A DNA stretch of 64,000 nt, from contig CAVVDR010000009.1 of NCBI GenBank assembly GCA_963746955.1, positions 310,001 to 374,000 of the forward strand, read 5' to 3'. The notes under the pieces were generated by a model, which had not been told where the DNA came from, searched no databases, and was given only the letters and a program-made list of their open reading frames with translations. Below are positions 35,423-44,657 of this stretch, one piece after another (position 1 is the stretch's first letter; every line of letters starts with the position of its first letter). This stretch comes from DASQBT01 sp963746955. Lineage in GTDB: Bacteria; Pseudomonadota; Gammaproteobacteria; Burkholderiales; Thiobacillaceae. The position numbers were made by a program, and so were the translations under genes.

Positions 35423-35761
35423 TCAAAGCGCATCAGGACCGGATTCACCGGTACGGATACGGACGACCTGTTCAACCTCGGAGACAAAAATCTTGCCGTC
35501 ACCGATCTTGCCGGTATGGGCAGCCTTCTGTATGGCCTCCAGGACCCTGTCCAGGATCTCGGATTTCACCGCCGCTTCGATCTTTACCTTGGGCAGAAAA
35601 TCCACCACGTATTCCGCACCCCGGTACAACTCGGTGTGCCCCTTTTGCCGCCCGAAGCCTTTGACTTCGGTGACTGTCAGGCCCGTCACGCCTATGGCGG
35701 ACAAGGCCTCACGTACCTCATCAAGCTTGAATGGCTTGATAATTGCCGTAACAAGTTTCAT
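35423..35761 (-). CDS. glnK: Nitrogen regulatory protein P-II (GlnK)
   Basis: 112 residues. The T-loop reads GHTELYRGAEYVVDFLPK with the uridylylated tyrosine Y51. Senses 2-oxoglutarate and energy, and blocks AmtB when nitrogen is plentiful. Part of the porin-glnK-amtB operon behind a sigma-54 promoter. Starts about 50 bases downstream of the porin gene. Confidence 0.97.
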   Translation of the reverse strand: MKLVTAIIKPFKLDEVREALSAIGVTGLTVTEVKGFGRQKGHTELYRGAEYVVDFLPKVKIEAAVKSEILDRVLEAIQKAAHTGKIGDGKIFVSEVEQVVRIRTGESGPDAL

Positions 35762-35810
35762 GTCGTCTCCAGATTGACATCAAATGGGGGCGCGAACCCC
35801 CGGTTCAGGT

Positions 35811-36608
35811 TTAGAAGGATTTGCTTAGGGTCAGCACTGCCGTGCCTTTGGTTAGGTCCTTCGTCTTGCTGCTCACACCTTGAGGCGCGCCGAACGCGGT
35901 CAGACCACCCCAGGTCGCGTTGGACGAGTCAACATTGGTATCGACATAGGCAAGTCCCGCCGTAAAGCCCATAACCGGCACGGTCACGCCGATCTTCCAG
36001 TCGCTGTAACCGTCATTGGACGTTCCGGGCGCAACGTCGCCGGCCACATACTGATGCCCATAATGCAAGACCAGCGAAAAGTCAGCCGGGAGGGGATAAT
36101 TCACATTGCCTTCGAGGTAGCCTGAGCCCTTGGAATCAGGGATACCAAACAACTTGGTGGTACTGTAGGAATACTTGAGGTTGATCCATTTCCAGGTCCC
36201 GCCCGCGTACACTTCAAACGTGTTCGGATTGAAGCCCCAATAAGTCTCGTCCTTGCCTGGATAGTAGTACTGCAGACCTCCGACGTTCACAGCGAGATCA
36301 TCATTGATTTGCCAGTTGTAACCGCCATAGAAATCCCATTCCATATTTGAACCAGCAAGTTCAGAAGACTCCACATTGGAGGCCCAGGTACCCAAGTAGA
36401 TACCGCTCTTGTGAGCGAAATCAATGCCACCCTGAATTGCGGGATTCTTGAAGGTTTGCGAAATGCCGCGAAAGCGGTAGTCACTGGCAAAGCCAACATT
36501 GGCAGTCAGCGTGTAATCGGGCGCCGGGGCAGCTGGCGGAGCATCTGCATGCGCCAGAACGGGCGCACAAGTGAATACGGCAGCGACAAGGGAAAGATGT
36601 TTTTTCAT
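35811..36608 (-). CDS. TorF-family putative outer-membrane porin
   Basis: 265 residues. A signal peptide (cleaved near VLAHA-DAPPA) leads to a beta-barrel with alternating hydrophobic strands and a terminal phenylalanine (VLTLSKSF), the classic outer-membrane C-terminus. The start of the mature part (LTANVGFASDYRFRGISQT) is the hallmark of this uncharacterised porin family. It is first in the nitrogen-regulated operon, so it probably helps nitrogen compounds cross the outer membrane. An AGGAG RBS precedes the ATG. Confidence 0.88.
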   Translation of the reverse strand: MKKHLSLVAAVFTCAPVLAHADAPPAAPAPDYTLTANVGFASDYRFRGISQTFKNPAIQGGIDFAHKSGIYLGTWASNVESSELAGSNMEWDFYGGYNWQINDDLAVNVGGLQYYYPGKDETYWGFNPNTFEVYAGGTWKWINLKYSYSTTKLFGIPDSKGSGYLEGNVNYPLPADFSLVLHYGHQYVAGDVAPGTSNDGYSDWKIGVTVPVMGFTAGLAYVDTNVDSSNATWGGLTAFGAPQGVSSKTKDLTKGTAVLTLSKSF

Positions 36609-36650
36609 TTCGACTCCTAACGTTAAGAAAAGACTGCGCTAGGAGACTCA

Positions 36651-36665
36651 GCAACGACTGTGCCA
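36651..36665 (-). promoter_or_regulatory. Sigma-54 promoter of the porin-glnK-amtB operon
   Basis: The minus strand reads TGGCAC-AGTCG-TTGC, an exact match to the -24/-12 consensus with correct spacing. Transcription would begin about 12 bases beyond the TTGC, near 36639, leaving a ~30-base leader before the porin ATG at 36608. Implies RpoN-dependent, nitrogen-limited expression. Confidence 0.92.
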
Positions 36666-36727
36666 GAACAATACATGTTATTAAACAGTTAGTTACACGA
36701 GTTCAGCCGATACGCTGCTGAATTGGA

Positions 36728-36774
36728 TGCTCTATTGTGGTGCATGTTATTTGGGCGCGCACCACAAACTAGCG
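36728..36774. promoter_or_regulatory. Tandem NtrC-like enhancer sites
   Basis: TGCTCTATTGTGGTGCA at 36728-36744 matches 12 of 14 defined positions of the NtrC consensus (TGCACCA-N3-TGGTGCA). CGCACCACAAACTAGCG at 36758-36774 matches the left half well and the right half poorly (8 of 14). Their centres are 30 bases apart and sit about 97 and 127 bases upstream of the predicted start, close to the distances in the classic glnA promoter. Confidence 0.7.
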
Positions 36775-37091
36775 CCTGTCATTACAGCGCCGGGAACCAA
36801 CAATTGTCTGGCCAAACGGGATCAGAAAGACTTCGATTCAATGCAAAAATCAGCCATGGCGAACACAGCCCAGCAACCCAGTCTGCGAGAAATCAAAACC
36901 TTACTGAAATGCTTCGTCGTTGCACGCCGCGCAAAGACGAAGTATTCGGCGTCTCTCTAAGGCGTCTCCCTAAATTGTGAGGGCACGTGAAGTAATCAGG
37001 CTCTAATGAACCTTTCCGGTGCAAATTATTTGCCTCGGCGCAACTGAGCTTAGCTTGCTAAACTTGCAAAAATTTCACAGGAGTGGCGTTG
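36775..37091. other. Intergenic stretch without a supported gene
   Basis: About 320 bases between the NtrC sites and ubiK. Lower GC than neighbours; short open frames on the plus strand have no recognisable product. It probably contains the ubiK promoter, but no clear -35/-10 pair was found. Confidence 0.4.
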
Positions 37092-37349
37092 ATGCAACAA
37101 AAACCGCCTTTCATGGATACGCTAAGCCGCAAGTTGGCTGAACTGCTAAAGGATTCACCAGCCAAGGATTTGGAAGCCAATCTGAAAGCTGGCCTGAGCG
37201 GTTTGCTTGGCAAGCTGGACGTGGTCACCCGGGAACAATTCGACGTCCAGGCTGAAGTGCTGCAGCGAACCAAGACCGACATGGCGCGACTTGAGGCCCG
37301 GTTGACGGAATTGGAAGAACGGTTCCACTCGTCCCACGCGGAAGACTGA
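37092..37349 (+). CDS. ubiK: UbiK-family accessory factor (YqiC-like)
   Basis: 85 residues from ATG 37092, with AGGAG upstream. An amphipathic N-terminal helix (FMDTLSRKLAELLKDSPAKDLEANLKAGLSG) and a C-terminal coiled coil (TREQFDVQAEVLQRTKTDMARLEARLTELEERF) fit the BMFP/UbiK family, which assists aerobic ubiquinone synthesis and binds lipids. Its stop overlaps the comM start as TGATG; the ubiK-comM pair is common in betaproteobacteria. Confidence 0.9.
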   Translation: MQQKPPFMDTLSRKLAELLKDSPAKDLEANLKAGLSGLLGKLDVVTREQFDVQAEVLQRTKTDMARLEARLTELEERFHSSHAED

Positions 37350-38842
37350 TGGCTGTCGCCATCCTGAGCAGTCGCTCCCTGAACGGCATGCTGGCGCCGG
37401 AGGTTCGGGTGGAAGCGCACCTGGCCGGTGGCTTGCCCGCCTTCACCCTGGTTGGGCTGCCGGAAACAGAGGTAAAGGAAGCCCGCGACCGGGTGCGGGC
37501 CGCGCTGCAAAATGCCCGGTTTGACTTCCCTGCCCGGCGGATTACGGTAAGTCTGGCCCCCGCAGATTTGCCCAAGGAGTCTGGCCGCTTTGATCTGCCC
37601 ATCGCGCTGGCAATTCTTGTGGCATCCGGCCAGTTGCCGGGCACTAACCTGACCGATTATGAATTTGCGGGAGAACTGGCCCTGACTGGGGAATTGCGAC
37701 CCATCCGGGGCGCCCTGGCGATGACCCTGGCGGCGCGCGACCAGGGAAAGACACTGATTCTTCCCCTCGAATCAGCCCGCGAAGCGGCCTTGGTGGAGGG
37801 CGCAAAGGTATTGGGGGCAAACCATCTATTGGAAGTTTGTGCTCACTTGCTTGGGCAGGCCGAACTCCCAATACCGGTTCCAGATGACACCATCGTGGTT
37901 CCAAGTTATCCGGATCTAAGCGAGATCAAAGGACAGCGTGCTGCCAAGCGCGCACTGGAAGTGGCGGCAACCGGCGGTCATTCGATCCTGATGTCGGGCC
38001 CGCCCGGCACTGGCAAGTCCATGTTGGCGGCTCGGTTCCCTGGCATCCTGCCGCCCATGACTGAAACGGAGGCGCTCGAATCCGCTGCGGTGCATTCGCT
38101 GAACGGAGGATTTAGCCTGGAATACTGGCGTCGGCGTCCCTTTCGCTCTCCCCATCACACGGCCTCGGCTGTTGCGCTGGTAGGGGGCGGCAGCAACCCC
38201 AGGCCGGGTGAAATCTCGCTGGCCCACAACGGCGTCTTGTTCATGGACGAGCTGCCGGAGTTCGACCGCAAGGTTTTGGAAGTGCTGAGGGGACCGCTGG
38301 AATCCGGCTGCATTACCATTTCCCGCGCGGCCCGGCAGGCGGATTTCCCGGCCCGTTTTCAGTTGGTGGCGGCCATGAATCCCTGCCCTTGCGGTTACCT
38401 CGGGCATCCCAATGGACGATGCCGTTGTACTCCTGACCAGGTGGCGCGCTACCGCAGCAAGTTGTCCGGCCCCCTGCTGGATCGCATCGACTTGCAGGTT
38501 GAAGTGCCTGCCTTGAGTGAAAAGGAATTGACCGGCCTGCCAGACGGCGAGTCCAGCCACGCCGTTCAACGGCGGGTCCAGGCGGCACGGGGGCGGCAAC
38601 TGGAGCGCCAGGGCAAGCGCAATGTCGATTTGGGGCCGTCTGAAATCGACCAATATTGTTCGCCTGATCCCGCAGGCAGGCTCTTATTGCAACAAGCCAT
38701 TACCCGGCTTCACCTGTCGGCGCGGGCCTACCACCGAATCTTGAAGATCGCCCGCAGCATTGCCGATCTGGCAGGCGGCCTGGCAGTCAGCGCTCCCAAC
38801 ATCGCCGAGGCGATTCAATATCGGCGACTGGCCAAGGGATAA
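37349..38842 (+). CDS. comM: ComM / YifB family Mg-chelatase-like AAA+ ATPase
   Basis: 497 residues: an N-terminal Lon-protease-S5-like fold (VEAHLAGGLPAFTLVGLPETEVKEARDRV), then a AAA+ domain with Walker A SGPPGTGKSMLA and Walker B GVLFMDELPEFD, then a Mg_chelatase_C domain with conserved cysteines (NPCPCGYLGHPNGRCRC). ComM is a hexameric helicase that helps branch migration in natural transformation; it is found in most bacteria, competent or not. Confidence 0.96.
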   Translation: MAVAILSSRSLNGMLAPEVRVEAHLAGGLPAFTLVGLPETEVKEARDRVRAALQNARFDFPARRITVSLAPADLPKESGRFDLPIALAILVASGQLPGTNLTDYEFAGELALTGELRPIRGALAMTLAARDQGKTLILPLESAREAALVEGAKVLGANHLLEVCAHLLGQAELPIPVPDDTIVVPSYPDLSEIKGQRAAKRALEVAATGGHSILMSGPPGTGKSMLAARFPGILPPMTETEALESAAVHSLNGGFSLEYWRRRPFRSPHHTASAVALVGGGSNPRPGEISLAHNGVLFMDELPEFDRKVLEVLRGPLESGCITISRAARQADFPARFQLVAAMNPCPCGYLGHPNGRCRCTPDQVARYRSKLSGPLLDRIDLQVEVPALSEKELTGLPDGESSHAVQRRVQAARGRQLERQGKRNVDLGPSEIDQYCSPDPAGRLLLQQAITRLHLSARAYHRILKIARSIADLAGGLAVSAPNIAEAIQYRRLAKG

Positions 38843-38844
38843 GC

Positions 38845-39891
38845 ATGACGCAAAGCCCCAACCCACTGGAAGGCTGGCATGAAGAAAAACAATCAGCCTG
38901 GTTATACCGAATAGTCTCCGAGGAGGAAGAGGATTCCGGCCGGGCCGCATTGTTCAAGGAACTGGGTAAAGCCGCCGAAGATCAAGCTGTGATCTGGGCT
39001 GATATCGCCCACCAACGCGGCATTCCCCTGCCTCCGGCGTTTCAGCCCGATTTGCGCGCCCGTCTGGTGGGTCAATTAATCCGCCTATTCAAGCCGTCAC
39101 GCCTGAGAGGCGTGCTGGCGGCAATGAAAGTCCGCGGCATGTCGATCTATGCCACGGGGCCTACCCCACACCGGATGCCGCTCAACGTCGACGAAGTGGG
39201 TCGACGGCACCAGACGTCGGGGACGGGCAACAACCTCAGAGCTGCCGTATTCGGCATCAACGACGGCTTGGTCTCCAACGCGTCGCTGATACTCGGCGTG
39301 GCGGGCGCCTCGGCGCAAAACAGCATGGTCGTGCTATCCGGCATTGCCGGACTGCTGGCCGGCGCGTTCTCGATGGCGTCCGGCGAGTATGTCTCAGTCC
39401 GATCCCAGCGCGAAATGTTCGAATATCAGATTGGCCTCGAGCGAGAGGAACTGGAACAATATCCCCAGGAGGAGGCAGCCGAGTTGGCCCTGATCTATAC
39501 AGCAAAGGGCATACCGGGGGACGAAGCGAGAAGCCTGGCTGATCGGCTGATTCAGGATCCGGGACGCGCTCTGGATACGCTGGCGCGGGAAGAACTGGGC
39601 CTCAACCCGGACGAGTTGGGCTCCCCGATGGGAGCTGCTCTTTCTTCCTTCGTGGCATTTTCCCTGGGCGCGCTCATTCCACTCGCCCCTTACCTCTTTT
39701 GGTCAGGGGTGAATGCCCTCGATATCAGTATCGTTTCGACAGGTGTGGCGCTATTCTCGGTTGGCGCCACGCTTAGCCTGTTCACCGGGCGCCGCGCCAT
39801 ACGGGGAGGCCTGCGCATGTTGGCTATTGGCGCTCTGGCGGGCGGCGCCACTTATCTCATCGGCCATTCGCTCGGCGCTGCGCTGAGCTAA
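38845..39891 (+). CDS. VIT1/CCC1 transporter with N-terminal ferritin-like domain
   Basis: 348 residues. Residues about 1-115 form a helical domain (EEKQSAWLYRIVSEEEEDSGRAALFKELGKAAEDQAVIWADIAHQ) that resembles ferritin/rubrerythrin-like modules with Glu/His residues for metal. The rest is a VIT-type membrane domain (FGINDGLVSNASLILGVAGAS, GAFSMASGEYVSVRSQREM) with five helices. Known relatives move iron or manganese out of the cytosol; the fusion suggests metal sensing and export. Only 2 bases from comM. Confidence 0.9.
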   Translation: MTQSPNPLEGWHEEKQSAWLYRIVSEEEEDSGRAALFKELGKAAEDQAVIWADIAHQRGIPLPPAFQPDLRARLVGQLIRLFKPSRLRGVLAAMKVRGMSIYATGPTPHRMPLNVDEVGRRHQTSGTGNNLRAAVFGINDGLVSNASLILGVAGASAQNSMVVLSGIAGLLAGAFSMASGEYVSVRSQREMFEYQIGLEREELEQYPQEEAAELALIYTAKGIPGDEARSLADRLIQDPGRALDTLAREELGLNPDELGSPMGAALSSFVAFSLGALIPLAPYLFWSGVNALDISIVSTGVALFSVGATLSLFTGRRAIRGGLRMLAIGALAGGATYLIGHSLGAALS

Positions 39892-39973
39892 GCGGGCTGA
39901 ATTTGCTCGCTCTGCTCCGACGCATTTCGCAGGATTCATGCGCTGGCTGGGCGAGACAATTTCGCTCGAGGCC

Positions 39974-40360
39974 TCAGGACTGCTCCCAAGGAAGGCCCTC
40001 TACCCGCCAGCCGTTGCGGGTGTTGCGATGCCGTGTATCGTCCAACTCGCCCTCAAATCCGTAGAGCACGTTGTAAACCTCGGGAAAGCCATGCTTTTCC
40101 AGATAGTGGCCAGCCACTTTGGAACGGTTGCCCGAGCGGCAGATAAGCACGACCGGGCGATTGAACGACGCAGCCTTGCGTACATGGCCGAGAAAATCCG
40201 GATTAATGTCGAAGTCCAGTCCATCCTGCCAGGGAATCAGAATCGAGTCTTTGGGATGCCCGACAAACAGGAATTCCATTTCCGACCGGCAGTCGACGAA
40301 CACGGCGTTGGGATTGGACTGAAGATAATCGTAGGCTTCGCGAGGTGTCAGGTGTTTCAT
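39974..40360 (-). CDS. Single-domain rhodanese-like sulfurtransferase
   Basis: 128 residues. Rhodanese fold with NAVFVDCRSEMEFLFVGHPKDSILIPW and the active-site loop CRSGNRS (C74). It probably moves sulfane sulfur. The C-terminal EGELDDTRHRNTRNGWRVEGLPW is typical of small sulfurtransferases of sulfur-metabolising betaproteobacteria. Divergent from metH, with 58 bases between starts. Confidence 0.92.
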   Translation of the reverse strand: MKHLTPREAYDYLQSNPNAVFVDCRSEMEFLFVGHPKDSILIPWQDGLDFDINPDFLGHVRKAASFNRPVVLICRSGNRSKVAGHYLEKHGFPEVYNVLYGFEGELDDTRHRNTRNGWRVEGLPWEQS

Positions 40361-40388
40361 GGCGGTCCGGGCAGAGTTTGGGTTCCCT

Positions 40389-40394
40389 TATAAT
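40389..40394 (+). promoter_or_regulatory. Consensus -10 element for metH
   Basis: TATAAT, a perfect -10, lies 25 bases upstream of the metH ATG. No convincing -35 is at 16-18 bases upstream. The expected leader is under 20 bases, so a long riboswitch is excluded if this promoter is the one used. Confidence 0.45.
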
Positions 40395-40418
40395 AGGCTG
40401 CTTTCGCCACCCTCCGCC

Positions 40419-43400
40419 ATGATCGACCGAACCCGCTCACTCGCTCACGCAATCGGCCGCCGCATCCTGATTCTCGACGGCGCGATGGGCACCATGATCC
40501 AGGGCTATCAGCTAAACGAGGCCGATTATCGGGGTGAGCGCTTCAAGGACTGGCCGCACGACGTGAAGGGCAACAACGATCTGCTAAGCCTGACACGACC
40601 GGATGTAATCCGCGACATTCACGAGAATTACCTTGCCGCGGGCGCGGACATACTGGAAACCAATACCTTCAACGCCCAGCGCATTTCGCTTGCCGATTAT
40701 CACATGGGCGAGTTGACCCGTGAGATGAACCTGGCGGCGGCAATGCTGGCTCGTGAAGCGGTGGACAAATTCAGCACCGCGGACAAGCCACGCTTCGTCG
40801 CCGGCATCCTCGGGCCCACTTCCAAGACTGCGAGCATTTCGCCGAGCGTGAGCGACCCTGGCGCGCGCAACATTTCATTCGACGAATTGGTCGAGGCATA
40901 CACGGAGCAGATTGCCGCTCTGGTGGAAGGCCGTGTCCACCTGCTGATGGTGGAAACCATTTTCGACACCCTGAATGCCAAAGCTGCCTTGTTCGCCATC
41001 GAGCAGTTCTTTGAAGGGCGCGACGACAAGTTGCCGGTCATGATTTCCGGCACCATTACCGATGCCTCCGGCCGCACCTTGTCGGGCCAGACCACCGAAG
41101 CCTTCTGGAACTCGATACGCCATGTAAGACCGTTTTCCGTCGGACTCAACTGCGCTTTGGGGCCCAAGCAGATGCGCGCCTTCGTCGAGGAATTGTCTCG
41201 GGTCGCAGACTGCCACGTCTCCAGCCACCCCAACGCAGGCCTGCCCAACGCGTTTGGCGGTTACGATGAAACCCCCGCACAAATGGCGGAAGAAGTACGC
41301 GAGTGGGCGCAGTCGGGCTTTCTCAATATTGTCGGGGGCTGCTGCGGCACAACGCCGGATCACATCAAGGCGATGGCAGAGGCCGTGGTCGGACTGCCGC
41401 CGCGCCAATTGCCGGAGATTCCATCCTGTCTGCGGCTTGCCGGCCTGGAGCCCGTCAACATCTGCCCGGGCGCCCTATATGTGAATGTGGGCGAACGCAC
41501 CAATGTCACAGGCTCGCGGGCCTTCGCCCGCATGATACTGGAAGGGCGTTATGACGATGCCCTGACGGTCGCCCGCCAGCAGGTGGAAAACGGTGCCCAG
41601 ATCATCGACATCAACATGGATGAAGGCATGCTCGATGCCAAGGCGGCCATGACGCGCTTTTTAAGCCTGATCGCCTCGGAGCCCGATATCGCACGGGTGC
41701 CGTTGATGATCGACTCCTCCAAGTGGGAGGTGATCGAGGCGGGACTCAAATGCGCGCAGGGCAAATGCATAGTCAACTCCATTTCCATGAAAGAGGGGGT
41801 GGACGCCTTCAAGCGCCAGGCCAAACTCGCGCTGCGCTATGGCGCCGCGGTGGTGGTGATGGCGTTTGACGAACTGGGCCAGGCCGACAGCTACGCGCGC
41901 AAAATCGACATCTGCGAACGCGCGTACCGGATACTGGTCGGCGAAGTCGGCCTGCCGGCAGAGGACATCATCTTCGACCCAAACATTTTCGCGATCGCCA
42001 CCGGCATCGAGGAACACGCCAATTACGCGGTGGACTTTATCGAGGCCACCCGCTGGATCAAGCAGAATCTGCCCCACGCCAAGGTTTCCGGCGGGGTCTC
42101 CAACGTCTCTTTCTCCTTCCGCGGCAATGACGGGGTGCGCGAGGCGATACACACCGTGTTTCTCTATCACGCCATACAGGCCGGCATGGACATGGGCATC
42201 GTCAATGCGGGGATGCTGGGCGTCTACGACGAAATCAAGCCTGACCTGCGCGCGCTGGTCGAAGACGTGGTGCTCAATCGCCGGCCCGATGCAGGCGACC
42301 GGCTGGTCGAGGCTGCCGGCCGGTTCGCGGGACAGAAAAAAGAAGAAACCGAAGACCTGGTCTGGCGCGACGCCCCGGTTGAGGCGCGGCTTTCGCACGC
42401 GCTGGTAAAGGGCATCACGGCTTTCATCGTTGAAGACACCGAGGAGGCGCGGCTCAAGGCCGAGCACCCTCTCAGGGTTATTGAAGGACCGCTGATGGCG
42501 GGCATGAACGTGGTGGGCGATTTGTTTGGCGCTGGCAAGATGTTCCTGCCCCAGGTGGTGAAATCCGCGCGGGTGATGAAACAGGCGGTCGCGCACCTGA
42601 TGCCATACATTGAAGCCACCAAGGCGGAGGGCGCTGCGCAGAATAACGGCAAGATCGTCATGGCCACAGTCAAGGGAGACGTGCATGACATCGGCAAGAA
42701 CATTGTTGGCGTGGTACTGCAATGCAACAACTTCGAGGTGATCGACCTGGGCGTGATGGTGCCGGCGGACAAGATCCTCGACACCGCGGAAAAGGAAGGC
42801 GCCGATATTGTCGGACTGTCCGGACTGATCACGCCTTCCCTGGAAGAGATGGCCCATGTCGCAAAGGAAATGCAGCGGCGCGGCATGCGACAGCCTTTGC
42901 TGATCGGCGGCGCCACCACCAGCCGGGCACACACCGCGGTCAAGATTGAACCCAATTACGCCCGGCCCGTGGTCTGGGTGCCCGATGCCTCGCGCGCCGT
43001 GGGCGTCGCCACTTCCCTTCTGTCGGCGGAATTACTGCCCGCATACCTGGCGGAGGTGAAAGCTGACTACGCAAGAATCCGAGAACAGCATGCGGGGCGG
43101 GGCGAAGCCCGCAAGCTGCTGTCGCTGGACGCGGCTCGACAGCGCGGGTTCAAGGCCGACTGGGCAGCCTACACTCCGCCAAGACCCAAGCGACCGGGCA
43201 TTCATGCGTTGCGCAACTACGACCTTGCCGAACTGGCGGAAACCATAGACTGGACGCCTTTCTTCCAGACATGGGAACTGGCGGGACGTTATCCGAAAAT
43301 TCTGGACGATGAAGTGGTGGGCGAAGAAGCGAAAAAGCTTTTCGCAGATGCGCAGGCCATGCTAAAGCGTCTGATCGAAGGAAAATGGCTCTCTGCCCAT

Positions 43401-44096
43401 GGCGTGATCGGCCTGTTTCCCGCCAATACCGTAAATGCCGACGACATAGAGATATACGCGGACGAGTCGCGCAACAGCACCTTGATGACCTGGCACAACC
43501 TTCGCCAGCAAATGGAGAAGCCGTTCGACCGGCCTAATCTTTGCCTGGCGGATTTTGTTGCGCCGAAAGAAACCGGGCTTAAGGATTATCTGGGCGCCTT
43601 TGCGGTCACCGCCGGCGCCGGTCATTTTGACGAGAAGCTCAAGGAATTCGAGGCTGCTCTCGACGACTATAACGCCATCTTGTTCAAGGCGCTGGCCGAC
43701 CGATTGGCCGAATCGTTTGCCGAACGGCTGCACCAGAAAGTCAGGACGGAATTTTGGGGCTATGCCGCGGATGAGCATTTGAGCAGCCAGGATCTGATAG
43801 CGGAGAAATACGAGGGAATCCGCCCCGCCCCAGGCTATCCCGCCTGCCCGGAGCACAGCGAGAAAGGCCCGCTGTTTGAGATGCTAAACGCTACCGAACA
43901 TACCGGCCTGACCCTGACTGAAAGTTTTGCCATGTGGCCGGCCGCCGCGGTTTCCGGATTCTATTTCAGTCATCCGCAAAGCCAGTATTTCGCGGTGGCG
44001 AAGATCGGCCGTGACCAACTGGAAGACTACGCCCGCCGCAAGGGCTGGGATGTGGCAACGGCCGAAAAGTGGCTGGCGCCGAACCTTGCCTACTGA
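40419..44096 (+). CDS. metH: Cobalamin-dependent methionine synthase MetH
   Basis: 1225 residues, the length of the E. coli enzyme. Four modules in order: homocysteine-binding barrel with zinc-ligand GGCCGTTPDH; methyltetrahydrofolate barrel (YVNVGERTNVTGSRAF); cobalamin domain with the lower-ligand histidine in DVHDIGKNIVG (around residue 757); C-terminal reactivation domain that binds AdoMet (RPAPGYPACPEHSEKGPLFEML). Methylates homocysteine to methionine, consistent with metX-metW in the window. I use ATG 40419. Confidence 0.98.
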   Translation: MIDRTRSLAHAIGRRILILDGAMGTMIQGYQLNEADYRGERFKDWPHDVKGNNDLLSLTRPDVIRDIHENYLAAGADILETNTFNAQRISLADYHMGELTREMNLAAAMLAREAVDKFSTADKPRFVAGILGPTSKTASISPSVSDPGARNISFDELVEAYTEQIAALVEGRVHLLMVETIFDTLNAKAALFAIEQFFEGRDDKLPVMISGTITDASGRTLSGQTTEAFWNSIRHVRPFSVGLNCALGPKQMRAFVEELSRVADCHVSSHPNAGLPNAFGGYDETPAQMAEEVREWAQSGFLNIVGGCCGTTPDHIKAMAEAVVGLPPRQLPEIPSCLRLAGLEPVNICPGALYVNVGERTNVTGSRAFARMILEGRYDDALTVARQQVENGAQIIDINMDEGMLDAKAAMTRFLSLIASEPDIARVPLMIDSSKWEVIEAGLKCAQGKCIVNSISMKEGVDAFKRQAKLALRYGAAVVVMAFDELGQADSYARKIDICERAYRILVGEVGLPAEDIIFDPNIFAIATGIEEHANYAVDFIEATRWIKQNLPHAKVSGGVSNVSFSFRGNDGVREAIHTVFLYHAIQAGMDMGIVNAGMLGVYDEIKPDLRALVEDVVLNRRPDAGDRLVEAAGRFAGQKKEETEDLVWRDAPVEARLSHALVKGITAFIVEDTEEARLKAEHPLRVIEGPLMAGMNVVGDLFGAGKMFLPQVVKSARVMKQAVAHLMPYIEATKAEGAAQNNGKIVMATVKGDVHDIGKNIVGVVLQCNNFEVIDLGVMVPADKILDTAEKEGADIVGLSGLITPSLEEMAHVAKEMQRRGMRQPLLIGGATTSRAHTAVKIEPNYARPVVWVPDASRAVGVATSLLSAELLPAYLAEVKADYARIREQHAGRGEARKLLSLDAARQRGFKADWAAYTPPRPKRPGIHALRNYDLAELAETIDWTPFFQTWELAGRYPKILDDEVVGEEAKKLFADAQAMLKRLIEGKWLSAHGVIGLFPANTVNADDIEIYADESRNSTLMTWHNLRQQMEKPFDRPNLCLADFVAPKETGLKDYLGAFAVTAGAGHFDEKLKEFEAALDDYNAILFKALADRLAESFAERLHQKVRTEFWGYAADEHLSSQDLIAEKYEGIRPAPGYPACPEHSEKGPLFEMLNATEHTGLTLTESFAMWPAAAVSGFYFSHPQSQYFAVAKIGRDQLEDYARRKGWDVATAEKWLAPNLAY

Positions 44097-44105
44097 GACA
44101 CGCCG

Positions 44106-44657
44106 TCACCAGCCCTGGTTCCGGATTTTTTCCAGCCAGAATAGCGCGGTAACCGTCTTGGTTTCGCAAATTTCGCCGCTGCGGATCATACCGAGCGCAT
44201 CGACGAACGGCACCCGCAGGATTTCCAGAAACTCGTCATGATCGCGCTCGTGGCCGACGTGCTGCAAGCCCTGCGCCAAATAGAAATACAGGATCTCGTC
44301 GCTGTAGCCGATGGCCGGATAAAATTCGAACAGAAAACGCAGTGCAGTCGCCTGGTAGCCGGTTTCCTCCACCAGTTCGCGCCGCGCGCACGATTCAGGG
44401 TTCTCGCCGGGATCGAGCTTGCCCGCAGGTACTTCAATGAAGTCGCGACGCAGCGGATAGCGATACTGGCGCTCGAGCAGCACGTCGCCGTTGTCAAAGA
44501 CGGGCAGTATGACCGCCGCCCCAGGATGGACGACGTATTCGCGGGTTGAAGTCTGGCTGTTGGGGAGCCGTACCCGGTCGCGGCGCACGTGCAGCAAATT
44601 TCCCCGGCACAGCGGTTCGGAAGAAATCTCGGTTTCGGTCAAGTCCATGATGGGCAA
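44106..44657 (-). CDS. NUDIX hydrolase, ADP-ribose pyrophosphatase type
   Basis: 183 residues with the complete NUDIX box GKLDPGENPESCARRELVEETGY (79-101). The flanking DVLLERQYRYPLRRDFIEVPAG is typical of ADP-sugar pyrophosphatases (NudF-like), which split ADP-ribose into AMP and ribose 5-phosphate. Convergent with metH with 9 bases between stops. Confidence 0.92.
   Translation of the reverse strand: MPIMDLTETEISSEPLCRGNLLHVRRDRVRLPNSQTSTREYVVHPGAAVILPVFDNGDVLLERQYRYPLRRDFIEVPAGKLDPGENPESCARRELVEETGYQATALRFLFEFYPAIGYSDEILYFYLAQGLQHVGHERDHDEFLEILRVPFVDALGMIRSGEICETKTVTALFWLEKIRNQGW

Noticed and set aside
36723..36960. Two overlapping plus-strand frames upstream of ubiK
   Set aside because: They cover the NtrC sites, lack RBSs and show no conserved pattern.
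41661..42932. 423-codon minus-strand frame opposite metH
   Set aside because: Antisense shadow of a firmly identified gene.
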